Assembly: GCA_039621445.1 (NCBI GenBank)
Contig: CP154957.1
Span: forward strand, 12,483,462 to 12,547,461
Origin: Euglena gracilis
Taxonomy: Eukaryota; Euglenida; Euglenophyceae; Euglenales
Direction of reading: 5' to 3'
DNA length: 64,000 bases
Shown here: positions 24,091-47,164 of the stretch, in pieces
Position numbering within the stretch: the stretch's first letter is position 1
Layout of the letters: the number at the start of each line of letters is the position of its first letter
The notes under the pieces: generated by a model
Databases searched by the model: none
Seen by the model: only the letters and a program-made list of their open reading frames with translations
Told to the model about the DNA's origin: nothing
Translations under genes and position numbers: made by a program

Positions 24091-24596
24091 GTCGTTGGAT
24101 TGCCTTCCAAGTGGTTGTTGCCTCCCCAGTTGGACAACTGCTTTGCACAGGGTTCCGTGACAGGTGATAGTGAGTGTATCCCATTTCCATTTCCGTTTTG
24201 CCAGCCTCCCACCAACTCACCATTTGGCCCTCATTTTCACCATTGATTTTGCTATGAGGAACTGCTGTGCGAGAGGTTCGGAAAGTCCACCGACCAGGAT
24301 TTGATTCCGTCTTGAAACTGCTACAAGCTTTTCATTAAAACTTTTGCTCCAAAGTGCAACGTGTCACACTGACATTGGTATGGTGCCGAATGCCATTCGT
24401 ATGGATACCCTTGTTTGGGATTTGTAGCACCCCAGGGAGATCAGGACTCCGGCTTGTCCAAGATTGACCAGAACAATTTCTCGTGGAACCCCAAGAGGTC
24501 TACGAGAAATTGGATAAGTGGACCGACGAGTGGAAAAAAACCTGCCAAATATTTTTGTCATTCTTTGATTTCTTTGGACAAAAAAAGCTGGTTTAA
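24091..24596 (+). CDS. Unidentified two-exon fragment of gene candidate Y (copy 2)
   Basis: Exons 24091-24163 and 24472-24596, coding sequence as in copy 1. Here the acceptor reads CCAAACAG instead of CCAACTAG. That removes the upstream TAG, so the frame is open from about 23,914 to 24,246 (110 codons). Confidence 0.35.
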
Positions 24597-24677
24597 ACCC
24601 TTTTTTTTCACATCGGCACGGAGCGCCGAGGGAGGCCGACTTTTTGTTTACCCCAGTCAGGGAACCCCCGAGACCCC

Positions 24678-24986
24678 CCAATCAGGGTTTTTTTTTTTGT
24701 TTGGTCCCTCTCCCCTGGGGGGGGGAGAGGGGTAGGGTGGGTGGGTCCCTTGGACCCCCCCCCCCTGGGGGGTGGGGGTTGGGGCTGGTAGGTGTATCTT
24801 TTTCGGTGCCGAAGGCGCCGAAAATTTTTGAAAAGGTGCTATTTTTGGCATTTTGGCCATTTTCGGGCAAAAGTGGGTGGGTCCCCCAGGACCCCCCCCC
24901 CCTCCTGGGGGGCCCCTCCCCAGGGGTGGGTGGGTGGGTGCCGACCCCCTCCCCCCTCCCCCCTCGGTCTTAAAAACCCCCCGATT
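24678..24986. mobile_element. Putative TIR element of the CAGGGTTTTT family
   Basis: The left CCCCAATCAGGGTTTTT and right AAAAACCCCCCGATTGGGG are inverted relatives. Between them lie the family motifs GGGTAGGGTGGGTGGGTCC, TTCGGTGCCGAAGGCGCCGA and GGTGCTATTTTTGGCATTTT, and a CTCGGTCTTAAAAA end. The complementarity extends beyond the CAGG end, so no separate target duplication is visible. Confidence 0.5.
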
Positions 24987-27591
24987 GGGGGGGGGGGGCG
25001 CTGTCCACCATGTGCAAACTAATCCCAGTCCAGTGTTTTTAAACGAAGATGATGAAAAATGGTGTTGCGCCCAGCCCCATTGATAGTGACACCGATTGGT
25101 AAACAGGGTGGATGATAAATTGCTTCCAGTGCCTTGTACTGGTTACCTCTCTCTGTGTGTATTTACCAGCTCTGTCCGACATTCCCGGCGCCGGTTCTCC
25201 CTTGCTCTTCTTGTATGCCTGGGCTGGGCTCAGTTTTTTTAATCTAAATATATGGGTCCCAGGCTCGTTTTTGTTTGAATCATCTTTGAGGTGTTGACGC
25301 CGTTGACGGATTGGTCTCGACATGTTTGCTTGCATTTACCACAGGCTCGGCGCATCATTCACTGTACCCTCCTGCCCACCTCTATATGTTTGCTTGGTGA
25401 ACAATGCTTTTCCCTCCTGGGTTGGCCTGGAGCCCCCCCTGCCCTCGTTTTTTCAATTTTTTTCCCCAGACCAAGTACTGGGCACAGACAAAATTGGGTA
25501 TGCCATGACTGGTTGGCCCAAAAAAATCTCTCGAATTTTTCTGAGGAAACTGCCCCAAATTTTCCGGAACCGGGACATTTGAAAAATGTTATGTTTTTAC
25601 AAAACGGTATGCCATTTTTTTTTGTTGCTGCTGACAGAGGCGTCCAGGTTTGTATGCCACCCCCCCCCCCCCCCCCCCCCCGGCTCATTGGTCGACATGC
25701 CCCCCCCCCCAAAGTTTGCCCCCGCCCGTTGGGGCCAACATGGCCCGAGCCGACAAGCCAGGATGGGGATGGGTATGACTTTTACTAGGAACCCACAAAC
25801 AACATATCCGTACCATTGTCAGGATTTTTGTCCCTTTTTTCTGCCTCCAATTTCTGGGGAAGCAGTTTCATCTGTTCTCCATTCACTGAAGAGGAGGTGA
25901 TTGGTTCTCAAATAACTTTTCGGGGTTGGGGCCAAAAAAGACCAATCCATTTCCGTTGCAGGGCCAAGGGGGGTTAATGTCTACAATTTCAGGGAGCCAT
26001 TGGCTGCTTTTTTGTCCGAAAATTTTTGATTGGTGAATGGTTTGGTTTGTTCCATGTGTCCATTGCTTTAAAGATCTGCAGAAACCCCTCCCGTGGGGGC
26101 TGGACTACATCTGGAACAAAATTCACCGGTGAAATTCTAGTGGACCCCGAAATCCTTGACGTGTGAACTTGGGTAAGGGCCGACTTTAGAGGGACCAAAT
26201 TTGCACTTAAGGAGGGGGGTCAGCAAACCACACCAGGGGGTATAATTGGGAAACACAAGACAGCATATTTGTTCGTTGCCAAATTTTAAAATTACTATCA
26301 TGAAGAATTTAAACCTCCCATCAAAAATCTGCCCAAAATTTTTACTCAGTCAAAATCATTTTCCAAAAGGACTCAAACCTTTTTTTTAAAAAAATTGCAA
26401 AAAAAGCTGATCAGCTTTGCCCAAAATTAAAAGAAATGCGAGAAATATGATTGTATTCTTTAAAGCAAATTTGATGTTGAATGCCGCTTTGACGTAACTT
26501 CAGTATAATATGATACTTGAATCCATTGGACAAAAACATTGCGGCATTTCGATGCTTTTTTTGCGCTTAATTTCCCAAAAATGCATCATTGTACAGGGAT
26601 GCACCATTTTTCACAGCCAGTGGAAGTTTTTTTCCTGTTACCGGCACAGAATGGCCCCAAAACCTCTTAAAAATGCCAGGAAAAAAGCTTTGAAAACCCC
26701 ATTCCTGCAGCGTTGGGAAGCGCTGGAGGATTTTTTTTCCGTTACCCACCCAAGGATTTTGCTAATGGATTTTCAGCGGCGCTGCTCTGAGTGATGCGGC
26801 GTTGTGCGCCCTTTGGGCCCCGACCCCTCACCTGCAGTCCCGACCTTGACTTCCTTGGGTTGAAATGTTTTGAACTGCAGGGGTGTGGGACTTTGCGGGG
26901 GTCTTAACCTTTTGTTTAAGACAAAGGTGTTCTGAAGCCAGAGGGGACCCTTACCCTGGGGGAGGGGAAGGATGCTTTTCCCCAGCCAGCAGCTCCCATT
27001 CGGGGGGGGGGTCCGCTGACAACAAAGTTTGCCCGCCCTGCACAGCCGGGCTGAAGCGGAAAATTGTTGGCGCGAAGGGCGATTTTTTTTGAAAACGGAT
27101 CCAAATGGCCAAAAAATGAATTTCTTCAGAAAAATTCCTTCGGTGCCGAAGGCGCCGAAGGAAAAATTTGACCTAAAAATCGACGCCGCCGGAAATACGG
27201 GAAGGCTTGGTGGAGGAGGGGGTGGTCGGACGTCCTCCCACCACGATGGTGGTCAAACCCCCCACCACCCATGGGTTGCGGGTATTCCTGTACTGCCCCC
27301 CCCCCCCCGCCGTCTTCAGCCAAAAGTTGTCTCCATCTTGGTGAACATCCTGAACGATTGTACGTGAAACTTGCATTTTTGTGATTTTATTATTATTATT
27401 TTTGTTTATTTGTGTTTGTTTGCATTTTTTCACGTTCGCATTTTTCGAGGGACCATGCTGTGTTCCCCCCCTCCCACCTTGAATCTGGAGAAGGGCTAAA
27501 GGTCGGCTGTCCGCCCTCAGCGTTAGGAGCCTGACTTGTCCCCCGGTGCACCCGCCCCCCGCCTCACTGCTGCCCCCTCTGTGATGAAGAG
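24987..27591. other. Repeat-rich spacer with no supported gene
   Basis: Includes a 22-base poly-C run at 25,660-25,681 and a T/A-rich block at about 26,270-26,500. At about 27,120-27,310 the sequence is similar, in reverse orientation, to about 7,540-7,700 (shared TTTTTAGGTCAAA and GGCGCCTTCGG motifs). One exon-like piece follows CCACAG at about 25,364 (frame ARRIIHCTLLPTSICLL, GT after it), but nothing joins it. Confidence 0.4.
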
Positions 27592-28170
27592 GTGCATGGG
27601 CACCTGTCACTGGGCACGGCGGGCCCTGGGCACCATTGGTTGGGCTTCCCATTCGACGCCGATGACGTTGATGATGACTATGACATGTTTTTTTTTAAAT
27701 TTCTGTGCTCTCTAGTCCTTTCCCCCAATTTCAACATCACCTCCCTGATTTTCGAAGGCATTTTTATGTTTTGGTGCAATTTCGAAGATCACCTGTTTCT
27801 TATTCTGCCTGTTACGGCTGGAAGCCCTGGATTGTTGCCTGCCTTCTCTCGGACACGAGTGCGCCCGGGTTGTACGTCGGCTGATATGTACCTCAGTGAC
27901 CACCGTTGGATTCTTCTCTGCCACGTGCTATCAAACCCACATTTTTTTTCCCATTCCAGGCTTGTGCTTCACCGTCCTCGGCAATTCGGAATGACTGGAA
28001 TCGGAATGGAGGAAGTAGCTGAGGGTATTGCTAACTCCCTTCCCGCAGAAGTGTTCACTCCCCCCCTCCCCCAGGGCACCACAGGGGAGGGTTGGGCCGC
28101 CCTGGAATTTTTAATGGGCTCCTCCCTGGGGAAACTTTTCAGACAGTGCAACACAGTAACCCCCAGATGA
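27592..28170 (+). CDS. 192-codon open frame, possible exon(s) of an unidentified gene
   Basis: Open without interruption to TGA at 28,168-28,170. The 3' part after a good acceptor (CCCATTCCAG, exon from about 27,961) reads as ordinary protein (FGMTGIGMEEVAEGIANSLP, then GWAALEFLMGSSLGKLF), so a terminal exon of about 70 codons is the best guess. The 5' part holds an acidic run (FDADDVDDDYD). There is no recognised family and no upstream exon with confirmed phase. Confidence 0.3.
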   Translation: MHGHLSLGTAGPGHHWLGFPFDADDVDDDYDMFFFKFLCSLVLSPNFNITSLIFEGIFMFWCNFEDHLFLILPVTAGSPGLLPAFSRTRVRPGCTSADMYLSDHRWILLCHVLSNPHFFSHSRLVLHRPRQFGMTGIGMEEVAEGIANSLPAEVFTPPLPQGTTGEGWAALEFLMGSSLGKLFRQCNTVTPR

Positions 28171-28421
28171 CCACATAAGATGAACATCTGATAAGAGGCA
28201 TTTCCAATTTCTTTCTCTATACCAGTGTTTTGGGACCATCACAGGCAGAGTCTGATTTCCTTTTGTGGTTTACCCCAATTTCTCAAACCAGAGTTGAACC
28301 CAAGTTGACCCCCCCCAAGGGTGGATGGCAGCCTATGCTAATTTTATGTCTCATAGGCCTTAGGACTGAAATGTGTAACCCTAACCCTGGTTTCCTTAAC
28401 TAACATTGAGTGAACTTGTAA

Positions 28422-28604
28422 TGGTGTTTGCTTCTTGTGGGTGGTGTGCATATTATGGATATAACACAATTCTAAATGTGCAGTATATTACATTGGCAGC
28501 AATGTTCTATGTGGGCCAGTAAAACATTGCTGCCAATATAATATGCACATTTGGAATTGTATTATATCCATAATATACACACCACCCACAAAAAGCAAAC
28601 ACCA
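28422..28604. repeat. Near-perfect 80-bp inverted repeat (fold-back)
   Basis: The arm 28,422-28,506 (starting TGGTGTTTGCTTCTTGTGGG) pairs with 28,523-28,604 with only a handful of mismatches and small gaps around a loop of about 16 bases. The mismatches are mostly C/T or A/G transitions that still allow G-U pairing in RNA. It could be a fold-back MITE or a long hairpin RNA precursor. No flanking duplication was identified. Confidence 0.85.
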
Positions 28605-29278
28605 AACACCCAGGGGGGCCAACTAAAATCTCCGTGGGGGGTAGCATCACCCGCGTCCGACCCCGGGGAACAATCGGGGTTCTTGTTTGGGGATAGGGTT
28701 AGGGTTACGACTGGATTCCCGGAGGGCTCCTCTATTTCAGAATTCAGGGAGAACCCTGACCCTGCCAACCCTAAGGTCGCCTGCCTGAAGTAAAGTTTAA
28801 TACCCCCCAGGGCATAAAGCTAACACTTGCCACGCAGACCCACACATGCGTGCACGCATGTGTTGTGAATTGCCAAGATGAAGATCCAACAAAGAAGGAG
28901 ATAGGTGGCAATTTTCAGAAGAACTCAAAGGAATCATGGAGTGTTGGTGACTCCGGGCTCCCGAGCAATGCAGTTTCCCAGAGGGGTTTTTGAAGCCCAT
29001 GTCTGAAAGGATAAGTGCCAGAACAGCAACCTGGCCCTGGGTTGGGGGAAGCAGAGATTTGTCTTGGGTTTGGTGACCCGGGTGGGGGGGGGGGCAGGTC
29101 TGGGCTCCCCTTGGGGGGGGGGGGTCGGGCCGAGTGGATGCCCCGCAAGGTGCCCACCCCGCGATGTGGGAACTACAGCAGATGCAAGATGGGTGCGGCC
29201 ATTGGAATGTCAAAAGTGAACCAAGAGAAGTGGATAAAATTGTCTTAAAAGTTGCCAAAAGCAGCAACAGTGGCCAAA

Positions 29279-29684
29279 GGGGATGCCCACCCCGCAGTGC
29301 CGGCACTGCACGGCACTGCGTGGCACTGCGGGCTGTTTCACCTGCATGCCAGCACCTTCAATGATATAGCGCTATGCAGGCATCTTTTTGGTCATTGTTC
29401 GACATTTCTAGCCAGAAGCGGTCAAATTGGCCCAAAAAGGCAAAAAGTTGCACAAAACAACCAGAATTGCCCTTGATGGCCCGCGAATGCCAATGATGCA
29501 AAAACGGCCCGCAGTGCCACGCAGTGCCACGCAGTGCCACACGCAGTGCCACACGCAGTGCCACGCAGTGCCACGCAGTGCCACACGCAGTGCCACACGC
29601 AGTGCCACACGCAGTGCCACGCAGTGCCACACGCAGTGCCACACAAGTGCTATGAAGTGCCGGCACTGCGGGGTGGGCATCCCC
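29279..29684. mobile_element. 406-bp element with 29-bp perfect TIRs and internal GTGCCACGCA repeats
   Basis: The left end GGGGATGCCCACCCCGCAGT.. is the exact reverse complement of the right end, for 29 bases (29,279-29,307 and 29,656-29,684). From about 29,510 to 29,645 the interior is a tandem of CGCAGTGCCA(CA) units. A further right-end-like fragment (CCAGCACTGCAGGGTGAGCATCCCC) lies at about 30,159-30,183. No coding frame and no convincing target duplication. Confidence 0.75.
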
Positions 29685-30719
29685 AAACAAAACAGTGACC
29701 AAAAGTGATCAAAATTGGCCCAAAGCAGCACCAAAAGCAGCGCAAAAGGGCCAAAAGTTGCGCAAAAGGCCAAAGGCAGCAAAAAAGGGCTAAAATGGCT
29801 AAAAGTGGCAATCGCATGTCAAAGGCAACTGAAAACCTTAAAATCGATGAGACAAATTGACCCAAAATGAACATATTGGCTAAACAGACCCCAAAAAAGT
29901 CATAAATCGGCAAAAATTGACTCAAAAGGGGTTCAGATGGCTGAGATTGGTGAGAAAAAAAAACAGCTGGAACTGACCCAAAATGATTTGAAATCGGGCG
30001 AAATCCCCCCCCCCTAAAAACAAATTTTCAGCCAAAATACCTCTAAATATCCAAAACTTGCCCCCAAAAAGTCGAACAAAATGATCTCCAATAAATCCAA
30101 ATGGCAAAGTTGGCCAAAAAGGCAATGAAATGGCCCCACGCAGTGCTGCCACGCAGTGCCAGCACTGCAGGGTGAGCATCCCCACCTATGCTAGATTTGA
30201 GCTACCCCTGAGAATTGTTGGTCAATTATTAGGTTGAATCTCGAGTTGACGCAACCAGTGTTTTTGATGAGTCGAATAATATACCTTCTCCTCCCCGTGC
30301 GAGCTTAACCCCCCCCCTGTCCTCCTTACATGCAAACTTGTCCCTCCTCAAGTTCAGAAGTTCAAGTTTGCTTTCGGCCTTAACTCGCTGTCTTTGAAAC
30401 CAGGTAGTCAGGACATCATTCATATTTGTTTTGTGTTTTCCCACCAAGTATTTCTACCTCCCCCCCCCCGCTTGCCCCCGCTTGACCCCCCCCCCCGGCG
30501 CTTGGCCGCCCTCCTCCTTAACCGCAAAAATAGGCCCTTTGGCCTTTTGCACATTGCCACCATAATTTGGCCCCCCTAAGGTTGGCCTCACCTTCAATCA
30601 TGGCCCGGGCCAAGCGCCCTGGGGGTGTGTGCGCTGTGAACGCCTGTTTGCAGCCCATATGTTCGCTCCGGCTGCCCCGGGATGGCAGTCTTGACCCGCC
30701 CGGCTTCCCTCGGCGCCAG
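29685..30719. other. Degenerate A-rich repeats (GGCCAAAA, CCAAAA), no gene
   Basis: From 29,690 to about 30,130 the sequence is a loose tandem of (T/G)GGC(C/T)AAAA-like words of about 15-25 bases, similar to 58,180-58,680. From 30,240 to 30,600 it is ordinary spacer with poly-C tracts. Confidence 0.5.
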
Positions 30720-30844
30720 GATTTGGTCTGCCACCGCCCGGCAGTGAGCCGCTGGGCGTTATGGCCCAGGCGCCGCCGTCGCCGGCGATGCAGCCGTCCA
30801 CCGCCAGCACCAGTGTGTTCTGCCCGCCGTCTTTCGGTTCCCTG
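30720..30844 (+). CDS. Candidate 5' exon, Pro/Ser-rich, perhaps of the coiled-coil/MYND gene
   Basis: After CGGCGCCAG the frame reads FGLPPPGSEPLGVMAQAPPS and on to CPPSFGSL before GTCTTT. It is GC-rich with strong third-position C/G, like the exons downstream, and contains an ATG at 30,761 that could be a start. A (GT)n tract follows at about 30,868-30,897. A further GC-rich stretch at 32,029-32,160 (frame LRYPDLHPGTELDVRANPPL) may be the next exon. Linkage to the gene at 32.5 kb is inferred only from strand, composition and proximity. Confidence 0.3.
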
Positions 30845-31199
30845 GTCTTTTGGTGCACCCCTTACTGTGTGTGTGTGTGTGTCTGTCTGTGTGTGTTAAT
30901 GTGTACAGGGGAGGGTTCGGGCGGAGGAGGGTGTATGGGTTAGAGGACCCCCCGTCCTGGACTGGAAGGGGGGCCCGGAACACCCCGCCCCACCAAGGGG
31001 GCCAACTGTCAACGGGGGTCAGAACCATGCCATTGCTTGTCCGACCCCCCCCCCCCCGGAGGGTCACCGGCTTGTTTTTGTTCCCTCGGAGTGACTGGCT
31101 GGTTTTTCTGGCTCCAGACCCTCCCCTGGGGGTGCCAGCCAGATATTTTGAGGGTTTTGACCAAAATCCTTTGATTTTTGGCCATCTTTGGCCAAGTGC

Positions 31200-31330
31200 C
31201 CCCTCCCCCCCAGGGGGGCAGCAAGTGGGTGACTGGTTATTGAAAAGTGATTGACTGGTTTTTTGAAAGTGGCTAGTGACCCACCCCGGGGGGTCGGTAA
31301 GCAATGGTATGGTCCAGACCAACCCAGGGG
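31200..31330. repeat. Dispersed GACTGGTTTTT / GGTCGGTAAGCA repeat
   Basis: GTGACTGGTTATTGAAAAGTG, GACTGGTTTTTTGAAAGTGG and GGGGTCGGTAAGCAATGG recur in the same order at 1,812-1,905. GTCGGTAAGCAC also occurs at about 35,672. Confidence 0.6.
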
Positions 31331-32509
31331 GGTATCCAGGACCCCCCAGTTCAAAGTTTTGGGCATCTTTTGCTAATTTTTGCCCCAAATGGCATTTTTG
31401 GCTGATTTTGGGGGCGAAAATTTTGGCCCGGCGCCGGGCCAAAAATCGGTCACCCGGACCGCGCCACTGTACAGAAGGGGAGGGTGGACCAGACCGGAGG
31501 GTGGACCCCTGCTGGACCGGAGGGGGTGTCTGAACCCCCCCACCTGCTCTCATACCTGTTGAGGGGTTCTCTTCTCGCAAGGTGTAGATTTATTGCACCC
31601 AGACTCTTCACAAGGCCCTGCTTCCTGCTCACCTTCCACCTCAAAGCACACATTTTTGCCTTCCCCTGTGCAGCGTTGGGTGGAACTCCTCGCCAGACGC
31701 CACCTGACATGAGAAGCGTCCCACTTCCGATGCCCACACAGGGGCTCCTTGACTCTCCTTGAATATTGGTTGGATCAACCCGCTCAATGTCAATTCGATA
31801 AGAGACATCTTATGGGTCGCCCCACCAATTTTTGAGTTTGTTTGCTTTACTCCAAGAATTTTTTTCTGCGTCTCAATTATCTTTGGGTCAGGCCCAAATC
31901 CCATCGGGACGCCTGTTGTGAGGGGAGGGTCAACCCATTGCGCTTTCCGAGCCCCCCCCCCCCAAGGTTTCCAGCGCCTGAACCGACCTCTGTTCTGATT
32001 TGCGGAGCGACACTCTGCAGATTCCGCACACTGCGTTATCCGGACCTGCATCCTGGCACCGAGCTGGACGTGCGCGCCAACCCTCCCCTGCGCCCTGTGT
32101 CTGTCGCGAGTGCCGTGCGCGTGGAACTGCGAGCGTCCCCGGAGCCTGCCCACCTGCCCGGGGGCAGTGGCATGGCTTGGAAGCGACCCCTGGCCCCACC
32201 GCCACCAAGGACACGCCGGCCCCCGTGGTGGCGGCCACCACTCCGCGCCTCCCCTTCAGGGCGTCATTTGAGCTGGACACCCCCCTCCACCCCCCCAGGG
32301 GGGTCTGGCCAGGGGTAGGAGGGGCAACCTGGATGCTGTTTATTTCGGCGGCGATACGGAAAGCAGGCCAAGAAGCCTAAAACAGGGGCAAGACAGCGAG
32401 TTAAGGCCGAAAGCCAATTTGAGGGAGGACGAGTTTGCATGAAAGGAGGACGGGGGATGTAAGCGATATCCCGAGGGGGGGGGTCTAGCCAGCCAGCCTT
32501 CTTCCGGCC

Positions 32510-44498
<11,989 letters not shown>

Positions 44499-44552
44499 CC
44501 CCCCTCCCCATTCTTTATGCAGTCCAGCCACCTGATTGTTTTTGGTCGGTGC

Positions 44553-45957
44553 CAGGCCTTTGCTTAAGGGTTCGCGTACCCCCCCCCCCCCCCCCCGTGG
44601 CCAGGCACCTACGGCCGACCAGGGCTGACCAGGGCCGACCAGGGGCGACTATGATTTTCAGGACCCCCGTAGGTGGGGGTTCCGACCAGGGCCGACCAGG
44701 GCCGACCAGGGCCGACCAGGGCCGACTTGCATGTGGTTGGCCGACCGAAGGGGAATGGATGAAGGAATTCGGCAGCTTTCCCTCTGGAACAAGCACCTCT
44801 GATGATGTTGGGCGATGCTGGGCGATGCTGGGCGATGCTGGGTGATGCTGGATTTTTGGAGACCAGAGGTGGGGTTCCGATGCTGGGCGATGCAGGGCGT
44901 TGCTGGGCGATGCTGGGTGATGCTGGATTTTTGGAGACCAGAGGTGGGGTTCCGATGCTGGGCGATGCAGGGCGTTGCTGGGCGATGCTGGGTGATGCTC
45001 GAATTTTTTTTTGTATATTTTTGAAGAACTAAACCCATTTTTGGATAATTTTCTCACAAATCTCAGTTTTACACCCATTTTGGCCGTTATGGATCAGTTT
45101 TTGCTAATTTGGGGGCTATTTGTCACTGATTTGGCAAATATTGGGCTAATTTGGGTCAATATGAGCATTTTTTATGGCATTTTGGCCATTTTGCGCCCTT
45201 TTGGTAATTTTGGGTCATTTTTCACAATCTTTTGTGGATTTTGTTGGCGTTTTTTGGGTATTTTAGGTCATTTTGGTTGCTTTTGGGGAGCCAATGGAGG
45301 CCTTATGGGCACTTCCTTTTGATCTTGGCGAGACAATTCAGAAAATCATTGCATCCCTTCACATTTTTTCTGTGACGGATACCCCCACCTATGGCCGACT
45401 ATTTGCCGACCAGGGCCGACCAGGGCCGACCAGGGCCAACCAGGGCCGACCAGGGCCGACCAGAGCACCAAAATGGGAAGTGACCATAGGTGCCTGCCTG
45501 TGGCGGCTGGACCCAGTCCAAATTTGGCTTGTGAGAATTCCGGAATGGGAATTCTGCGATGGGAATTCTGGATCCCCTGGGGGGGGGGGTCCGCTTGCAG
45601 GGCTCGGCAAGAAGAAAAAAAATTCCAGTGACCGGCGCGAAATGCCGAAAAACCCCCCAAATGGCCAAAAATGCCCACTTTGGCAAAAATGGAAATTGGA
45701 AAACTTTTCCTCCAGCGCTGCGTGCCGAAGTAGAAGTAGGCCCATTTTATTGGCCATTCTGGGTATTTTTTTTGAACAAAATCAGCCAACAATACATTAA
45801 AAACCTCATTTCCAAAGCTCCGGAGGAACATTTTTTCCCAGCTGGAGGGACCCCCGGACCACCCCTCAGGGGGGAGGGGGGTCTAACTAGTCCATTTTTT
45901 CCAGTGTGTAGCAAAATTGCTGGCCAGTGGACCCCCCCCCCATGGGGTAACTTGGCC
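44553..45957. mobile_element. hAT-like element (CAGGC.TTTGCTTAAGGG family) split by a nested insertion
   Basis: The left end CAGGCCTTTGCTTAAGGGTT matches 52,173. After the insertion at 44,602-45,496 the element resumes and its inner sequence follows the 52.2-kb copy: GGGGTCCGCTTGCAGGG, CAGTGACCGG, CCAAAAATGCCCA, CTAGTCCATTT, GCCAGTGGA. The right terminus near 45,957 is degraded. The CGGT(G/A)C-like flanks do not match well. Confidence 0.6.
44602..45496. mobile_element. 895-bp hAT-like element with CAGGCACCTAYGG ends, inserted in another element
   Basis: Termini CAGGCACCTACGG and CCATAGGTGCCTG are inverted. The flanking octamers are CCCGTGGC (44,594-44,601) and CCTGTGGC (45,497-45,504), a 7/8 match. 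Subterminal blocks at both ends are tandem ACCAGGGCCG decamers in direct orientation. The middle (44,800-45,000) is a tandem of GGCGATGCTG units with a repeated TTTTTGGAGACCAGAGGTGG segment. No transposase frame. Confidence 0.75.
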
Positions 45958-47164
45958 GGTACCCACTTGACCCACCCCCAGGGGACCCCAGGGGGGGGGG
46001 AGGGTTGGGGAGGGGTCGAGTGGATACCCCTTGAAGGCACGCAAAGTGCACAAAGTGCCAAAGAAATGTTTGGGACCCCAAAATGATCCCAAATCGGTCC
46101 CTGCCAAAACCCCCCCCCCCCCCCCCCCCCCGAGTTCCGGTCATACCAAACAGATCCAACTTATGATTCTGCTTTTTGGCATCCCAGCCATTCTTTGGTG
46201 CAGGCAAAGTTTTCCTGCCACAGTCACCTCCTCACGGCTGTCACGGCTCGTGTTCCCCCTGCCTCAGCACAGAGCACAGGACCAGATGTGTTTGATGGGG
46301 TTTGAGGGGCGATGTGGCTTTGCCATACGGACGGGGTGTCTCCACACGTGTTAAGTCCTAGTTCCGAGTTCCCAGTTTAGTCCCACTCTTTAGATTTGCT
46401 GAGCACCCTGCAGAGACCGATCTAACGACGCTGGGCGAGCTTGTGCTAGGTTTTAATCTTGAAAATCTGAATTCTTTTATCTTAGGCGGCCGGATTCGCA
46501 CTTAAGCTTTTTTCTTTTTATTTGCGCATTTGCGCGCATTTACGATTTTTTTGATTGTGCTTTGATTCGGCTGTGAAGGTCAGGGGGGTTTGAAAACACG
46601 TGAACAAGAGAGCACAAAAAACGAGCGAAATTCTGATTTTGGCTGGGAGACCCCTGGGACTTTGGCGAAAAATGGTGTTTTTGGGGTGTACCAAAATGGA
46701 CTTTGTACGTCGAAACCCCCGGGACCCTGCTGGCCCAAAGGGGAAAAAACGCAAAAAAAGCACCTTAGGAACGGGACCTTTACTGCCCCTGTTGCTTCTT
46801 TCGGCTGTGTCACCGGGTGTGTCCAAGCTGCCGGCGGTGTGCGTCCTGGGTGTTTGCCGGACTGCGTTGCTTGCGGCGCCTTGGTGTGGTGTTTTTGGGC
46901 TGTTTGCTAAAGCGCAGGGAGGAAGGTGCCGGGGGGTGTGGGTGTGGTGTGACCAAGCCGGCGGGAAGGACACAGGGGAAGGAAGGTGAGTGCAGGGTGT
47001 TGGGCAAGGGAAGCGCAAAGGGGATGAAATGGGGTCCGCAGGGAATGAAGGGAATGAAGGGGAACGGGTGTCTCCCACCCGGCTTATACCCGGGATGTGC
47101 ACAACCAGTTGTGTGGCAAAGAACCCAGCGGAAGAAGCCAAACACTGGAAGGGCAAAATTGTGT

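Larger units (their letters stand above)
15064..24638 (+). repeat. Copy 2 of the ~9.6-kb direct duplication
   Basis: Near-identical to 5,468-15,036. It continues past the copy 1 endpoint into unique sequence (GGGAGGCCGACTTTTTGTTT). Notable differences from copy 1 are about a dozen substitutions at 16,823-16,909, a 3-base shorter poly-C at about 19,275, a changed T-rich tract at about 22,380, and an AACAG instead of ACTAG splice acceptor at about 24,086-24,090. Confidence 0.95.

Noticed and set aside
24678-24986. A clean 8-bp target duplication for this element
   Set aside because: The flanking CCCCAAT/ATTGGGG is inverted, not direct, so it extends the TIR and does not represent a duplication.
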